Assembly: GCA_043776635.1 (NCBI GenBank)
Contig: JAYVRA010000112.1
Span: 1-13,619 of the forward strand
DNA: 13,619 nt
Source: JANMEX01 sp043776635
GTDB lineage: Bacteria; Pseudomonadota; Alphaproteobacteria; Rhizobiales; Rhizobiaceae
Direction: 5' to 3'
Position 1 is the stretch's first letter, and every line of letters starts with the position of its first letter. The translations under genes and the position numbers were made by a program. This document shows, in pieces, positions 4,776 through 13,390 of the stretch. The notes under the pieces are model-generated. The model saw nothing but the letters and a program-made list of their open reading frames with translations. It was not told where the DNA came from and did not search any database.

Positions 4776-6782
4776 ATGACACAAATTTCCCTTAAATTCC
4801 CTGATGGTTCGGTGCGCGAATACGACGCGGCGCTTACGGGACTTGCCCTCGCCGAGGGCATTTCAAAGTCGCTGGCGAAGAAGGCGGTGGCCTATGCGCT
4901 TAACGGCGAAGTGCGCGATCTTTGCGACCCGATCGGCGCTTCCGGCGCTATGGAAATTCTCATACGCGAGGATAAGCGCGCGCTTGAACTCATCCGACAC
5001 GATGCGGCCCATGTGATGGCTGAAGCTGTACAGGAACTATTCCCGGGAACGCAGGCCACAATCGGCCCCGTGATTGAAAACGGCTTTTATTATGACTTTA
5101 AGCGCATCCATGCGGATGGCGCGGATAATCCGTTCACGCCGGAGGATTTGAGCGTCATTGAAAAAAAGATGCGCGAAATTATCGGACGTAATAAGCCTTT
5201 CACAAAGCAGGTGATGAGCCGCGATAAGGCCAAGGAAATTTTTGCCGCCAAGGGCGAGACGTATAAACTCGAACTGATTGATATGATTAAATCCGGCGAA
5301 GATTTGAAACTCTACGCGCAAGGCGATTGGTTTGACCTTTGTCGCGGGCCGCACATGGCTTCCACGGGACAAATTGGCACCGCGTTCAAGCTGATGAAAG
5401 TTGCCGGAGCCTACTGGCGCGGCGATTCAACCAAGCCAATGCTTTCCCGTATTTACGCCACCGCATGGCATACGCAGGAAGAGCTCGACAGTTATTTGAA
5501 CATGCTGGAAGAGGCCGAAAAGCGCGACCATCGCAAGCTCGGCCGCGAGATGGATCTGTTCCATTTTCAGGAAGAAGGACCAGGCGTGGTGTTTTGGCAT
5601 CAAAAAGGCTGGCGCATGTTTCAAAATCTGGTGAGCTACATGCGCCGCCGGTTGGATGAGCAGGGCTATCAGGAAGTCAACGCGCCACAAATTCTGGACA
5701 AGAGCCTATGGGAAACATCCGGCCATTGGGGCTGGTATCAGGAAAATATGTTTGCGGTGAAGTCCGCCCATGCGTTCACTAATCCTGACCATCCGGAAGC
5801 AGACCAGCGCGTTTTTGCGCTAAAACCCATGAACTGTCCCGGCCATGTGCAGATTTTCAAACATGGCTTGAAGTCCTACCGCGACCTGCCGATTAAGATG
5901 GCGGAGTTCGGCAATGTGCATCGCTATGAGCCATCCGGCGCTTTGCACGGGCTGATGCGCGTGCGCGGTTTCACGCAAGATGACGCGCATATTTTCTGCA
6001 CTGAGGAGCAGTTGGCAGGAGAGTGCCTGCGCATCAATGATTTAATCCTGTCAACTTATGCCGATTTCGGCTTCTCCGGCATTACTGTGAAACTGTCCAC
6101 CCGCCCTGAAAAGCGCGTGGGGTCAGACGAGAATTGGGACCATGCCGAACAGATCATGGGCGATGTTCTTAAACAAATCGAAGCGCAATCCGGCGGCACG
6201 ATCAAGACTATGATTAACCCGGGCGAAGGTGCTTTCTACGGTCCGAAGTTTGAATATGTGCTGCGTGACGCTATCGGCCGGGATTGGCAGTGCGGCACGA
6301 CGCAAGTGGATTTCAACCTGCCGGAACGTTTTGGCGCTTTTTATATCGACAATGAATCCAATAAGCGCCAGCCGGTCATGGTGCATCGCGCCATCTGTGG
6401 TTCAATGGAGCGCTTTTTAGGAATTTTGCTGGAAAACTACGCCGGAGCTTTGCCTCTATGGTTTGCTCCAATCCAAGTGGTGGTGGCTACGATCACGTCG
6501 GAGGCTGATGCTTACGGCGTCGAAGTGGCGGCCTTGCTAAAGAAGGCGGGGCTGCATGTTGAGACTGATTTCCGCAACGAAAAGATCAACTACAAGGTTC
6601 GCGAACATTCGCTGGCCAAGGTTCCTGTCATGGTAATTTTGGGCAAACGCGAGGCGGAGGAGCGCAAGGTTAACATCCGCCGCTTTGGCTCACGCGACCA
6701 GAACGAGTTCATGCTGGAGGAGGCGCTGGCGGCACTGGTGGCCGAAGCGCGAACACCGGATGCGGTGCGCAAGCTCGACTGA
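4776..6782 (+). CDS. thrS: Threonine--tRNA ligase
   Basis: ThrRS charges tRNA-Thr in the cytoplasm. The 668-residue enzyme has the full bacterial layout: an N-terminal TGS domain (about 1-65); the editing domain with HDAAH (His75, His79) and CRGPH (Cys189, His193), which clears Ser-tRNA; the class II catalytic core (about 250-560) with zinc ligands Cys354 (MNCPGH), His405 and His537 (MVHRAICGSMERF, motif 3); and an anticodon-binding domain (about 565-665). ATG 4776 is chosen over an upstream in-frame TTG at 4692 because TGS similarity begins at MTQISLKFPDG and GGAGA precedes it. It follows yidD by 91 bases, where I see no clear leader structure such as a T-box. Confidence 0.98.
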   Translation: MTQISLKFPDGSVREYDAALTGLALAEGISKSLAKKAVAYALNGEVRDLCDPIGASGAMEILIREDKRALELIRHDAAHVMAEAVQELFPGTQATIGPVIENGFYYDFKRIHADGADNPFTPEDLSVIEKKMREIIGRNKPFTKQVMSRDKAKEIFAAKGETYKLELIDMIKSGEDLKLYAQGDWFDLCRGPHMASTGQIGTAFKLMKVAGAYWRGDSTKPMLSRIYATAWHTQEELDSYLNMLEEAEKRDHRKLGREMDLFHFQEEGPGVVFWHQKGWRMFQNLVSYMRRRLDEQGYQEVNAPQILDKSLWETSGHWGWYQENMFAVKSAHAFTNPDHPEADQRVFALKPMNCPGHVQIFKHGLKSYRDLPIKMAEFGNVHRYEPSGALHGLMRVRGFTQDDAHIFCTEEQLAGECLRINDLILSTYADFGFSGITVKLSTRPEKRVGSDENWDHAEQIMGDVLKQIEAQSGGTIKTMINPGEGAFYGPKFEYVLRDAIGRDWQCGTTQVDFNLPERFGAFYIDNESNKRQPVMVHRAICGSMERFLGILLENYAGALPLWFAPIQVVVATITSEADAYGVEVAALLKKAGLHVETDFRNEKINYKVREHSLAKVPVMVILGKREAEERKVNIRRFGSRDQNEFMLEEALAALVAEARTPDAVRKLD

Positions 6783-6794
6783 AAAGTTATGCTG

Positions 6795-6825
6795 AAAGTC
6801 CCGAAGGCGCCCGTCTTCGGGATTT
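6795..6825 (+). terminator. Probable terminator after thrS
   Basis: TCCCGAAG (6799-6806) and CTTCGGGA (6815-6822) form an 8-bp stem with an 8-base loop, starting 16 bases after the thrS stop. GAAA before it and TTTC after it can extend the stem past one unpaired G. The T run is only three bases, so termination may be weak. The hairpin argues against starting the next gene at the in-frame ATG at 6789. Confidence 0.5.
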
Positions 6826-6884
6826 CACACGACTGTCATCCCCGACAATTATGTTCATTAAACAGTATCGCATCGGGGGTTCGA

Positions 6885-7760
6885 ATGCAGTTTCATGAAT
6901 TTTCATACGCCAATGCTAAGCAACCACGATTAAAGCGCTGGGTAATTCGCTCAGTGGAAGGCCTGTCAGGTCGCAATCATTATTTTGCACTTTATAATAT
7001 TTGGCGCCACGAAATCGTGCCGACGGAGGAGCGGGTTTTCGGGCGAATGCTGGAACTCGTTAATGTACGCTTGGAGTTGACCCGGCAATGGCCGCCGCAA
7101 AACCTACCGGAAGGGCCGCTGGTGTTGCTGGCAAATCATCCATTCGGCATCGGTGATGGCGTGGCGATTTTGGCACTCGCGGAAACCTTGAACCGCCCGT
7201 TCAAAGTGCTTATCAACAATGAACTTTTGAAAATTCCGGAAATGACGCCTTACTCACTGCCGGTATCTTTTGATGAAACTAAAGAGGCCTTAGCGCAAAA
7301 TCTCAAGATGCGTCACGAGGCAGTGCGGCTTCTCAAAAAAGGCGTGACAATAGTGATATTCCCCGCAGGCGGTGTGGCGACCGCGCGAAAAATGTTTGGC
7401 CGCGCGGAAGATTTGCCGTGGAAAATGTTTCCCGCAAAACTCATCCAAGCGGCAGGCGCATCTGTGGTTCCCATCCATTTTGCGGGGCAGAACGGGCTGC
7501 TGTTTCATCTTGCCAGCAAGATATCGTTGACGTTACGACTATCACTGCTAGTGCGGGAATTTCGGCGGCTTACGGGCAAATCAATTGGCGTGACTATCGG
7601 TGATGTTCTACCTTGGTCACAACTGTCGCAAATTTCAGATCGCAAGCTTTTGCTTGAAAAACTGCACAGCGCTGTGTTTGACTTGGAAGTGCCCGAACGA
7701 CGTAACCGAGTGCAACTGGCATTTGATAATTTGAATATTAATTTTGCGACAAGTCATTGA
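6885..7760 (+). CDS. Lysophospholipid acyltransferase family protein (PlsC-like, putative hemolysin subgroup)
   Basis: A 291-residue LPLAT-fold acyltransferase, expected to move an acyl chain onto a lysophospholipid or related acceptor at the cytoplasmic membrane face. The catalytic block is LLANHPFGIGDG (81-92), giving His85 and Asp91 in the HX5D spacing of the hemolysin-like branch, unlike the HX4D of classical PlsC. FPAGGVATAR (159-168) corresponds to the acceptor-binding FPEG motif, and VVPIHFAGQNG (194-204) is a further LPLAT block. No strong membrane helix is seen. ATG 6885 is chosen because it has a GGGGG stretch just upstream and avoids the thrS terminator. The substrate is unknown; ornithine-lipid synthesis (OlsA-like) is one possibility in this group but is not shown. 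Confidence 0.85.
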   Translation: MQFHEFSYANAKQPRLKRWVIRSVEGLSGRNHYFALYNIWRHEIVPTEERVFGRMLELVNVRLELTRQWPPQNLPEGPLVLLANHPFGIGDGVAILALAETLNRPFKVLINNELLKIPEMTPYSLPVSFDETKEALAQNLKMRHEAVRLLKKGVTIVIFPAGGVATARKMFGRAEDLPWKMFPAKLIQAAGASVVPIHFAGQNGLLFHLASKISLTLRLSLLVREFRRLTGKSIGVTIGDVLPWSQLSQISDRKLLLEKLHSAVFDLEVPERRNRVQLAFDNLNINFATSH

Positions 7761-7773
7761 TTTTACATTTGAT

Positions 7774-8709
7774 TTACTGTGCAGCCAGTACTTCCACGTC
7801 CTGATTATTCCCGGCTACGACTGTGAAATCACGCTGGTATAGCTTGTCTTTATTCTTCGCAATTACCGTATAATCTCCAGCGGCCAAAACCATCGAGGCA
7901 AAAGCGCCAACACTTTCCTGTATGATTTCACCTGACGGGTTGACCACTGACCATGCCGTATCTGCCATCGCCTCCCCGCCGGCTTCACGAACAAGTTTAA
8001 GCGTCAACTCGGCGGCTTTATGTTCCATTGTTGCCTCAGTTAATTTACCAGCTTCGACTTTTAGATCGGAGCGAATAATCGCATTTACTGAGCCATATTT
8101 CGAGATGATGTGGTAAGTTCCAGCGTTGAGGCGCACCACGTCTTCGGGCCTTACATCGGGAAGTATCAGCGCCCGTTCGCCGTTTTCCTGTACATCACTT
8201 GAGTAAATATCAAAATGCAGTTTGTCAGCCGGAATGCGTACGCCGCCTGATAGAACTCCATTCAGCTTAATTCCGCCTGCATCCATAACCAAAATTTCAG
8301 AGCGGTTATCGGAGCCTATTGTTATTCGTTTTGTGATGCCGGTTCGCCCGAACGCTGCGTGCACCAGGTAGCTTCCAGGCTCAAGTGCGAAACGCGTTGT
8401 ACCACCATTTGCCGTGGCGATGAGCGGAAGTTTGCCGTCATCGCTGGCATCTGGTTTGAAAACACGCCAAACAATGCCGTGCTCAATGATGTCAGAATCT
8501 TCGGAAAGTTTAGCGGCCATCGTCAGCTCGCGCATGTTGCTTGCCGGTAGCGTTGCCAGTTTATCTGATGGTGCATAGCTTTTGAGTGTTGGTAAAACGA
8601 GTTTGGGAAGTTTCAAAGTTTCTTCCGCAAACACAATACTACAAATAAGAGCCATATTAAGCCCGAAAATGAATAACGTTATTTTCAATAAATGTCGCAA
8701 GGAAATCAT
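7774..8709 (-). CDS. Exported protein with three beta-sandwich-like repeats, unknown function
   Basis: A 311-residue protein with a signal peptide: basic start, hydrophobic stretch about 8-26 and a likely cut after VFA (residue 28), so it should be periplasmic. The rest holds three related units of about 70-80 residues, each with an opening W/F-x-[VI]-[FYV] strand, a turn, then L-x-[PA]-G-x-Y-x-[VI]-x-[AS]-[KA] and a closing beta hairpin. The key lines are FALEPGSYLVHAAFG, RLNAGTYHIISKYG and MVLAAGDYTVIAKN. This resembles carboxypeptidase-regulatory or transthyretin/Ig-like folds. No catalytic motif or lipobox is seen. The ATG at 8709 lacks a convincing Shine-Dalgarno. It ends 13 bases from the end of the convergent acyltransferase gene. 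I recognise it only as a conserved type of hypothetical protein. Confidence 0.75.
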   Translation of the reverse strand: MISLRHLLKITLFIFGLNMALICSIVFAEETLKLPKLVLPTLKSYAPSDKLATLPASNMRELTMAAKLSEDSDIIEHGIVWRVFKPDASDDGKLPLIATANGGTTRFALEPGSYLVHAAFGRTGITKRITIGSDNRSEILVMDAGGIKLNGVLSGGVRIPADKLHFDIYSSDVQENGERALILPDVRPEDVVRLNAGTYHIISKYGSVNAIIRSDLKVEAGKLTEATMEHKAAELTLKLVREAGGEAMADTAWSVVNPSGEIIQESVGAFASMVLAAGDYTVIAKNKDKLYQRDFTVVAGNNQDVEVLAAQ

Positions 8710-8914
8710 GTTACAAAGAAGTCTCGCTTATTGCCTTTTTTGTGGCGGGTATCGTAAATTTTAGCATCACACCTTATATCTTTCATATGTTGTAGCATCT
8801 AGCAAATGAGAATCAAAAAAATACCGATTTCGCTAAAATTGAACTGCATTTCGTCGTTCTGTTTTTCAACACAACTCCATCCACTTTTTCCATAAATGTT
8901 TGAAGGAAAATATT
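8710..8914. other. AT-rich divergent intergenic region
   Basis: These 205 bases separate the leftward exported-protein gene from the rightward nitroreductase gene and must hold promoters for both. The stretch is AT-rich with several A and T runs. The heptamer TAGCATC occurs twice within about 30 bases (around 8762 and 8793). I could not find a convincing -35/-10 pair on either strand, and saw no terminator or RNA gene. Confidence 0.4.
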
Positions 8915-9499
8915 TTGAACGACGTCGTTATAGAATTCCTGCGCACCCGTAAATCACCGCCAATTTCTGTCCTTCATGAGCCTGGCCCTAGCGAAGATGA
9001 ACTTAACGGTATGATACAAATCGCAGCCCGTGTGCCGGATCACGGGTTGCTGGAGCCATGGCGGTTTATAGCTTACAGCGGACAGGCGTGTGTGGATGTT
9101 GGTACATTTTTTGCCAAGCGAATTGAAGAGCTTGAGGGAACAATCACCCCGCAAAGGGCCGAACAGGAACGCACGCGGTTTACCCGCGCACCGCTGGTGG
9201 TGGGCGTGGTTTATGTTCCACGCGAGCATCCACGCGTACCTGATTGGGAAAAATTTTTGTCTGCCAGCAATGCCGCGTTCGCTCTGGTTTTGGCGGCACA
9301 TGCTTATGGCTTCGCTGCCAACTGGGTGTCTAATTGGTATGCTGATGATGCGGCCAGTCGCGCATTTTTAGGGCTGGCCCCGGATGAAAAAGCGGTTGGT
9401 TTTGTTCATATCGGAACGTGCAATGTGCTAATACCTGATCGTCCGCGTCCCGAATCTTCAAAGGTTCTTAGCGATTATTCAGGCCCATGGGTTGGTTAG
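8915..9499 (+). CDS. Nitroreductase family protein (YdjA-like)
   Basis: A 194-residue FMN-dependent oxidoreductase of the short YdjA-like branch, likely a cytoplasmic homodimer using NAD(P)H; the natural substrate is unknown. Family blocks are present in order: the FMN-binding LRTRKSPP (9-16), AARVPDHGLLEPWRF (37-51), RAPLVVGVV (91-99), SASNAAFALVLAAHAYGF (116-133, buried dimer helix), NWVSNWY (136-142) and a glycine near GFVHIGT (162-168). The start is taken as TTG at 8915, which has AAGGA (8903-8907) seven bases upstream. An in-frame TTG at 8900 overlaps that Shine-Dalgarno and would add five residues. The gene stands alone between a divergent gene and a 191-base gap. Confidence 0.9.
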   Translation: MNDVVIEFLRTRKSPPISVLHEPGPSEDELNGMIQIAARVPDHGLLEPWRFIAYSGQACVDVGTFFAKRIEELEGTITPQRAEQERTRFTRAPLVVGVVYVPREHPRVPDWEKFLSASNAAFALVLAAHAYGFAANWVSNWYADDAASRAFLGLAPDEKAVGFVHIGTCNVLIPDRPRPESSKVLSDYSGPWVG

Positions 9500-9690
9500 A
9501 GTTTGTCGTATTCAACTGGAATTGAAACTCGCGCCAGCACCCCAAGCGAATTCTGGTACTTTTGGATTCATTTGACCAAAGGACGCTCTAATGACCATGA
9601 AAAGCATCATGAATTAACAAACATGGTGAACCGATCGTAAACTATTTGATGACTATAACGTAACTATCGTTTCGTGAGTGGTGGCGTTTG
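9500..9690. other. Intergenic region upstream of the DUF2336 gene
   Basis: This 191-base region holds the 8-codon mini-ORF listed separately and possible but unproven promoter elements. There is a TTGACC at 9572-9577 without a good -10, and a TATAAC at 9654-9659 without a good -35. No terminator for the nitroreductase gene is evident. Confidence 0.4.
9591..9617 (+). CDS. Possible leader peptide or gene remnant, 8 codons
   Basis: ATG at 9591 encodes M-T-M-K-S-I-M-N and stops at TAA (9615-9617). It has a good Shine-Dalgarno, AAAGGA at 9578-9583, seven bases upstream, better than that of the downstream DUF2336 gene. It may be a translated leader peptide, the remaining start of a lost small gene, or chance. 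No attenuator-like hairpin was found after it. Confidence 0.25.
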   Translation: MTMKSIMN

Positions 9691-10833
9691 ATGATCATCG
9701 AAGAGTTTTTAAAGTGGGTGGAAAGCGCTCGTGCATCAGAGCGTGAGGCTGCTGCCGGTGCGTTGGCTAGAGCCTATTTACAGTCAACACTTGATTTTGA
9801 GGAGCGCTGTGCGGCGGAGGCGGCACTGACAATTTTGCTTGATGATCCTTCACCCAATGTGCGCTATGCATTGGCTGAGGCTTTGTCTATCAGCGCGCGC
9901 GCGCCAGTGCAAATTGTGACTGCACTTGCCTGTGATCAACCATTGATTTCCGGAATGATATTAGTGCGCTCGCCGCTGCTTTGCGATACTGATTTGATTG
10001 ATCGGGTTGCGCTGGGCAATTGTGAAACTCAAATTTCGATTGCCAATCGAGCACAACTATCTTTGGGTGTTTGTGCTGCGATAGGTGAAGTTTCTTGCGT
10101 GGAGGCATGCCAAGCAATGCTGAACAATAGCGGTGCAAAAATCGCGTTGATTACCATGCGTCGTCTCGCGGAACGATTTGGTGGATTTGCCGGATTTCGC
10201 GAAATATTGCTGTGTGACGCGCGTTTGCCTGCTGATGCCCGCCATGGACTTATCGTGAAACTGGGTGAGCAACTGAGCCAAATGCCAATTGTTTTGGCAT
10301 TGATTGGCAGTAACCGGGCACTTCGCATCACCAATGATGCTTGTGTAAAAGCTTGTATTGAATTGGTAGATGAGGCACCAGCTGGCGAGCATCCGGCACT
10401 GATTGAGCATTTGCGACTTCGCGGCGAACTCACTACGAGTTTTGTTTTACGTATCTTGATACATGGTAAAATTGGATTTTTTGCGACAATTCTTGCCACC
10501 CTTTCAGGGAAAAATATCGAGCGGATCAAAGCCCAACTTGCAAACGGGCAGCAATCGATACTGACGGCGTTATTTCGTAGCAGCGGGTTTACCGATGCAG
10601 TGGTTGGACTACTGCTTCACGGACTTGAGACATGGCGCTCCGTCGCAAATGGCAATCTCATTGCCGGTGCGCAAGAGGTCTCCCGGATGATGCTAGAGGG
10701 TTTGGTCAGTTCAAAAACTTCGTCCGCGCCAGGTCATAGCAATGATGATTTGACGGGACTGCTTCGCTCCATATATCTGGAAACTGTGCGCGAAAACGGG
10801 CGCAAACATGCTTTGAGAATCAAAGCAGCTTGA
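9691..10833 (+). CDS. DUF2336 domain-containing protein
   Basis: A 380-residue, mostly helical cytoplasmic protein of the DUF2336 family, which I know only from alphaproteobacteria and whose function is not established. The N-terminal half has HEAT-like helical repeats: the tell-tale DDPSPNVRYALAEALS (51-66), PVQIVTALACDQP (72-84) and RSPLL (93-97) line up with family members, followed by LIDRVALGN. The C-terminal half (about 200-380) continues as helices without motifs that I recognise. No membrane segment or catalytic signature is visible. ATG 9691 is preferred to the TTG at 9688; GAGTGG lies about ten bases upstream. Its stop lies three bases from the stop of the convergent RAM-domain gene. 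Confidence 0.85.
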   Translation: MIIEEFLKWVESARASEREAAAGALARAYLQSTLDFEERCAAEAALTILLDDPSPNVRYALAEALSISARAPVQIVTALACDQPLISGMILVRSPLLCDTDLIDRVALGNCETQISIANRAQLSLGVCAAIGEVSCVEACQAMLNNSGAKIALITMRRLAERFGGFAGFREILLCDARLPADARHGLIVKLGEQLSQMPIVLALIGSNRALRITNDACVKACIELVDEAPAGEHPALIEHLRLRGELTTSFVLRILIHGKIGFFATILATLSGKNIERIKAQLANGQQSILTALFRSSGFTDAVVGLLLHGLETWRSVANGNLIAGAQEVSRMMLEGLVSSKTSSAPGHSNDDLTGLLRSIYLETVRENGRKHALRIKAA

Positions 10834-10836
10834 GTT

Positions 10837-11106
10837 TCAAAACGCTTTAAAAGTCATCATCGTGAATGTGCGTGTAATGCCATCTATGCCGCCAATTTTG
10901 CCGTTGATGTATTTACCGACATCGTCAGTACCCTCGATATACACTTTAAGTATCAGATCGAATTCACTGCTCGTCGAATAAATTTCTGATGCAAATTCGC
11001 GTTCGTAAAGCGAGTTTGGGACGTCATAGGCTGTGCCCGGCTTGCACTGAACTTGAATGTAAACGCAGGCCGTTTTAGTTTTTCCTTCGCAAGAATTGTG
11101 GATCAA
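10837..11106 (-). CDS. Stand-alone Lrp/AsnC ligand-binding (RAM) domain protein
   Basis: An 89-residue protein that is only the effector-binding RAM domain of Lrp/AsnC regulators, with no DNA-binding helix-turn-helix. The core begins near residue 14 (CVYIQVQCKPGTAYDV) and has FASEIYSTSSEFDLILKVYIE (38-58) and the closing FTMMTFKAF. Such domains form dimers and octamers and bind amino acids; the role of stand-alone forms is unclear. The longest frame starts at a TTG (11106) that overlaps the parE stop as TTGA, implying coupled translation. However, a strong GAAGGA (plus 11083-11088) sits inside this frame, nine bases before an ACG codon (11073-11071), about where relatives start. The true start is therefore uncertain. 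Confidence 0.85.
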   Translation of the reverse strand: MIHNSCEGKTKTACVYIQVQCKPGTAYDVPNSLYEREFASEIYSTSSEFDLILKVYIEGTDDVGKYINGKIGGIDGITRTFTMMTFKAF

Positions 11107-13163
11107 ATATCGATATCAGCGGCGAACTCCGCTCGATCCTGAATAAAGCGGAACCGCGCTTCAGGCTTTGTTCCCATCAAATCATCAACCGCTTGCCGCG
11201 TTGCGGCCTTATGATCCTCGACAACGCCGACCTGCAGAATAGTTCGCTTTTTCGGGTCCATCGTGGTTTCTTTGAGTTGCGAGGCCATCATTTCGCCTAG
11301 CCCTTTGAAGCGCCCCAGTTCTATTTTTCCACGCCCTGTGAATTCGGTTTTTAGCAATTCCTCTTTGTGCGCGTCGTTACGGGCGTACAAAGTTTTTGCG
11401 CCTTGGGTGATTTTGTAAAGTGGCGGTACACCGAGGAATAGATGGCCGTTGCGAATAAGATCCGGCATTTCCTGATAGAAAAACGTAATGAGAAGTGATG
11501 CAATATGGGCGCCATCGACGTCCGCATCAGTCATGATGATGACGCGCTCATAGCGCAAATCCTCGTCACGATATTTGGAACGCGTGCCGCAGCCGAGCGC
11601 TTGAGTGAGATCCGCGATTTGCTGATTGGCTTGCAGTTTATCGCGGGTGGCGCTGGCAACATTAAGGATTTTGCCGCGTAATGGCAAAACGGCTTGTGTG
11701 GCGCGATCACGGGCCTGTTTGGCGGAGCCGCCAGCTGAATCACCCTCGACGATGAAAATTTCAGCGCCCGCAGCAGAGTTTTGCGAGCAGTCTGCCAGCT
11801 TGCCGGGCAGGCGCAATTTGCGCACTGCCGACTTGCGTGACACGTCTTTTTCCTGACGGCGTCGCAGGCGCTCTTCCGCCCGCTCAACCACCCAGTCTAA
11901 AAGTTTCGACGCATCATTAGGGCTGTCCGCCAGCCAATGATCGAACGGATCACGCAGCGCGTTTTCGACGATACGCTGTGCCTCAACAGTTGCCAGCTTG
12001 TCTTTGGTTTGGCCAACAAATTCCGGCTCGCGGATGAATACAGAAAGCATCGCCGCGCAAGACATCATCACGTCATCCGTGGTGATAACCGCTGCCCGCT
12101 TGTTGCCTGTAAGCTCGGCATAGCCTTTGAGGCCTTTGGTGAGCGCAATGCGCAAACCCGCCTCATGCGTGCCGCCATCGCCAGTGGGAATTGTGTTGCA
12201 ATAGGAATTGGAAAATCCATCGCCGCCATACCAGGTTACGGCCCATTCGACTGAGCCGTGGCCAGTTTGCTTTTCGCTTTTGCCGGAAAACATATCTCGG
12301 GTCACTTGGAATTCGCCGTTCAGTGACCCCGCCAAATAGTCTTTCAGACCGCCGGGAAAATGTAGAACTGCCTTTTCGGGCGGGGCGTCTTTAGTGGTCA
12401 AGAGTGAGGGCGCGCAAGTCCAGCGAATTTCGACGCCACCAAACAAATAGGCTTTAGACCGCGCCATGCGATAGAGGCGGGCGGGCTCGAACTTTGCGCC
12501 CTTACCAAAGATTTGTTCGTCTGGATGGAAGCGGATTTTGGTGCCGCGCCGGTTGTGAACTTCGCCAACTTCGGCAATCGGCCCTTGAGCGATCCCGCGT
12601 GAAAATGACTGGCGATAGAGCTTTTTATTACGCGCAATTTCGACTTCCAAAACATCCGAAAGCGCGTTTACGACGGACACGCCCACGCCATGCAGGCCGC
12701 CTGATGTTTCGTAGACTTTGGAGTCAAACTTTCCGCCGGAATGCAGCGTGGTCAAAATGACTTCAAGTGCGGATTTGTCTTTGTATTTGGGGTGGGGGTC
12801 AACCGGAATGCCGCGCCCATTGTCGGTCACAGTCAAGAAGCCGGCGCTATCCAGCTCAACTTCGATGAATGTGGCGTGGCCGGCTACCGCCTCGTCCATT
12901 GAATTGTCTATGACTTCGGCAAAGAGATGATGCAGTGCTTTTTCGTCTGTGCCGCCAATGTACATGCCCGGTCGCATACGCACTGGTTCAAGACCTTCGA
13001 GAACAATAATATCTGCGGCCGAATAGCTTTCTTCGCTAGCCATAGGGCGTGCACGTGTCGCCGGTTCCGGAGCGGAACGTTGCGGTGGCTTGGCTACTTC
13101 TGGCGCAGGTGCCCGTGGGGCTGGTGCGGTGACATCACCGAACAGGTCATTGGTATCGGTCAT
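11103..13163 (-). CDS. parE: DNA topoisomerase IV subunit B
   Basis: ParE supplies the ATPase that drives decatenation of daughter chromosomes together with ParC. The 686-residue product has the GHKL ATPase motifs EVIDNSMDEA (83-92), DNGRGIP (114-120) and GGLHGVGVSVVNA (155-167), the transducer QTKDKL (385-390), and a Toprim domain with FIVEGDSAGGSAKQ (Glu473) and TDADVDGAH (Asp546, Asp548, Asp550). The length and lack of the GyrB insert favour ParE over GyrB. A Pro/Ala-rich leader (about 11-40) precedes the ATPase domain. ATG 13163 is chosen because GAGG lies close upstream and family similarity starts there; the frame is open further back to 13325 but unlike the family. parC is not in the window. 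Confidence 0.96.
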   Translation of the reverse strand: MTDTNDLFGDVTAPAPRAPAPEVAKPPQRSAPEPATRARPMASEESYSAADIIVLEGLEPVRMRPGMYIGGTDEKALHHLFAEVIDNSMDEAVAGHATFIEVELDSAGFLTVTDNGRGIPVDPHPKYKDKSALEVILTTLHSGGKFDSKVYETSGGLHGVGVSVVNALSDVLEVEIARNKKLYRQSFSRGIAQGPIAEVGEVHNRRGTKIRFHPDEQIFGKGAKFEPARLYRMARSKAYLFGGVEIRWTCAPSLLTTKDAPPEKAVLHFPGGLKDYLAGSLNGEFQVTRDMFSGKSEKQTGHGSVEWAVTWYGGDGFSNSYCNTIPTGDGGTHEAGLRIALTKGLKGYAELTGNKRAAVITTDDVMMSCAAMLSVFIREPEFVGQTKDKLATVEAQRIVENALRDPFDHWLADSPNDASKLLDWVVERAEERLRRRQEKDVSRKSAVRKLRLPGKLADCSQNSAAGAEIFIVEGDSAGGSAKQARDRATQAVLPLRGKILNVASATRDKLQANQQIADLTQALGCGTRSKYRDEDLRYERVIIMTDADVDGAHIASLLITFFYQEMPDLIRNGHLFLGVPPLYKITQGAKTLYARNDAHKEELLKTEFTGRGKIELGRFKGLGEMMASQLKETTMDPKKRTILQVGVVEDHKAATRQAVDDLMGTKPEARFRFIQDRAEFAADIDI

Positions 13164-13390
13164 TAACGCCTCGGCTTCAGGAATATCTCGCAATCGAATC
13201 ACTTCTAAGCATTGCCATGCATAGCAAATTCTTTTGACCATTTGCTTTTTTACTCGCAGATGTACGCGAAAGACATTGGTAACCATCATTGCCAAAACAG
13301 AAACCAAATCACTCTTGTTTACCAAACTGTTGAGGATTATCCGTCAATGTCGTCACTAACAGGGGTAATTCTTGCGAATTGGGGCGTGTT
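13164..13390. other. Divergent region between parE and the CpaB-like gene
   Basis: These 227 bases should contain the parE promoter and that of the rightward gene. An imperfect palindrome, TTGCCATGCATAGCAA at 13212-13227 centred on ATGCAT, lies about 50-65 bases before the parE ATG and could be an operator or chance. No convincing -35/-10 pair was found on either strand. Confidence 0.35.

Noticed and set aside
10029..10529. A 166-codon minus-strand frame opposite the DUF2336 gene
   Set aside because: The translation is rich in Ser, Arg and Ile with no motifs, and the opposite strand matches DUF2336 signatures throughout.
13164..13325. 54-residue N-terminal extension of ParE
   Set aside because: It is unlike ParE starts, and the ATG at 13163 has a close GAGG. 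The stretch is better read as promoter and leader.
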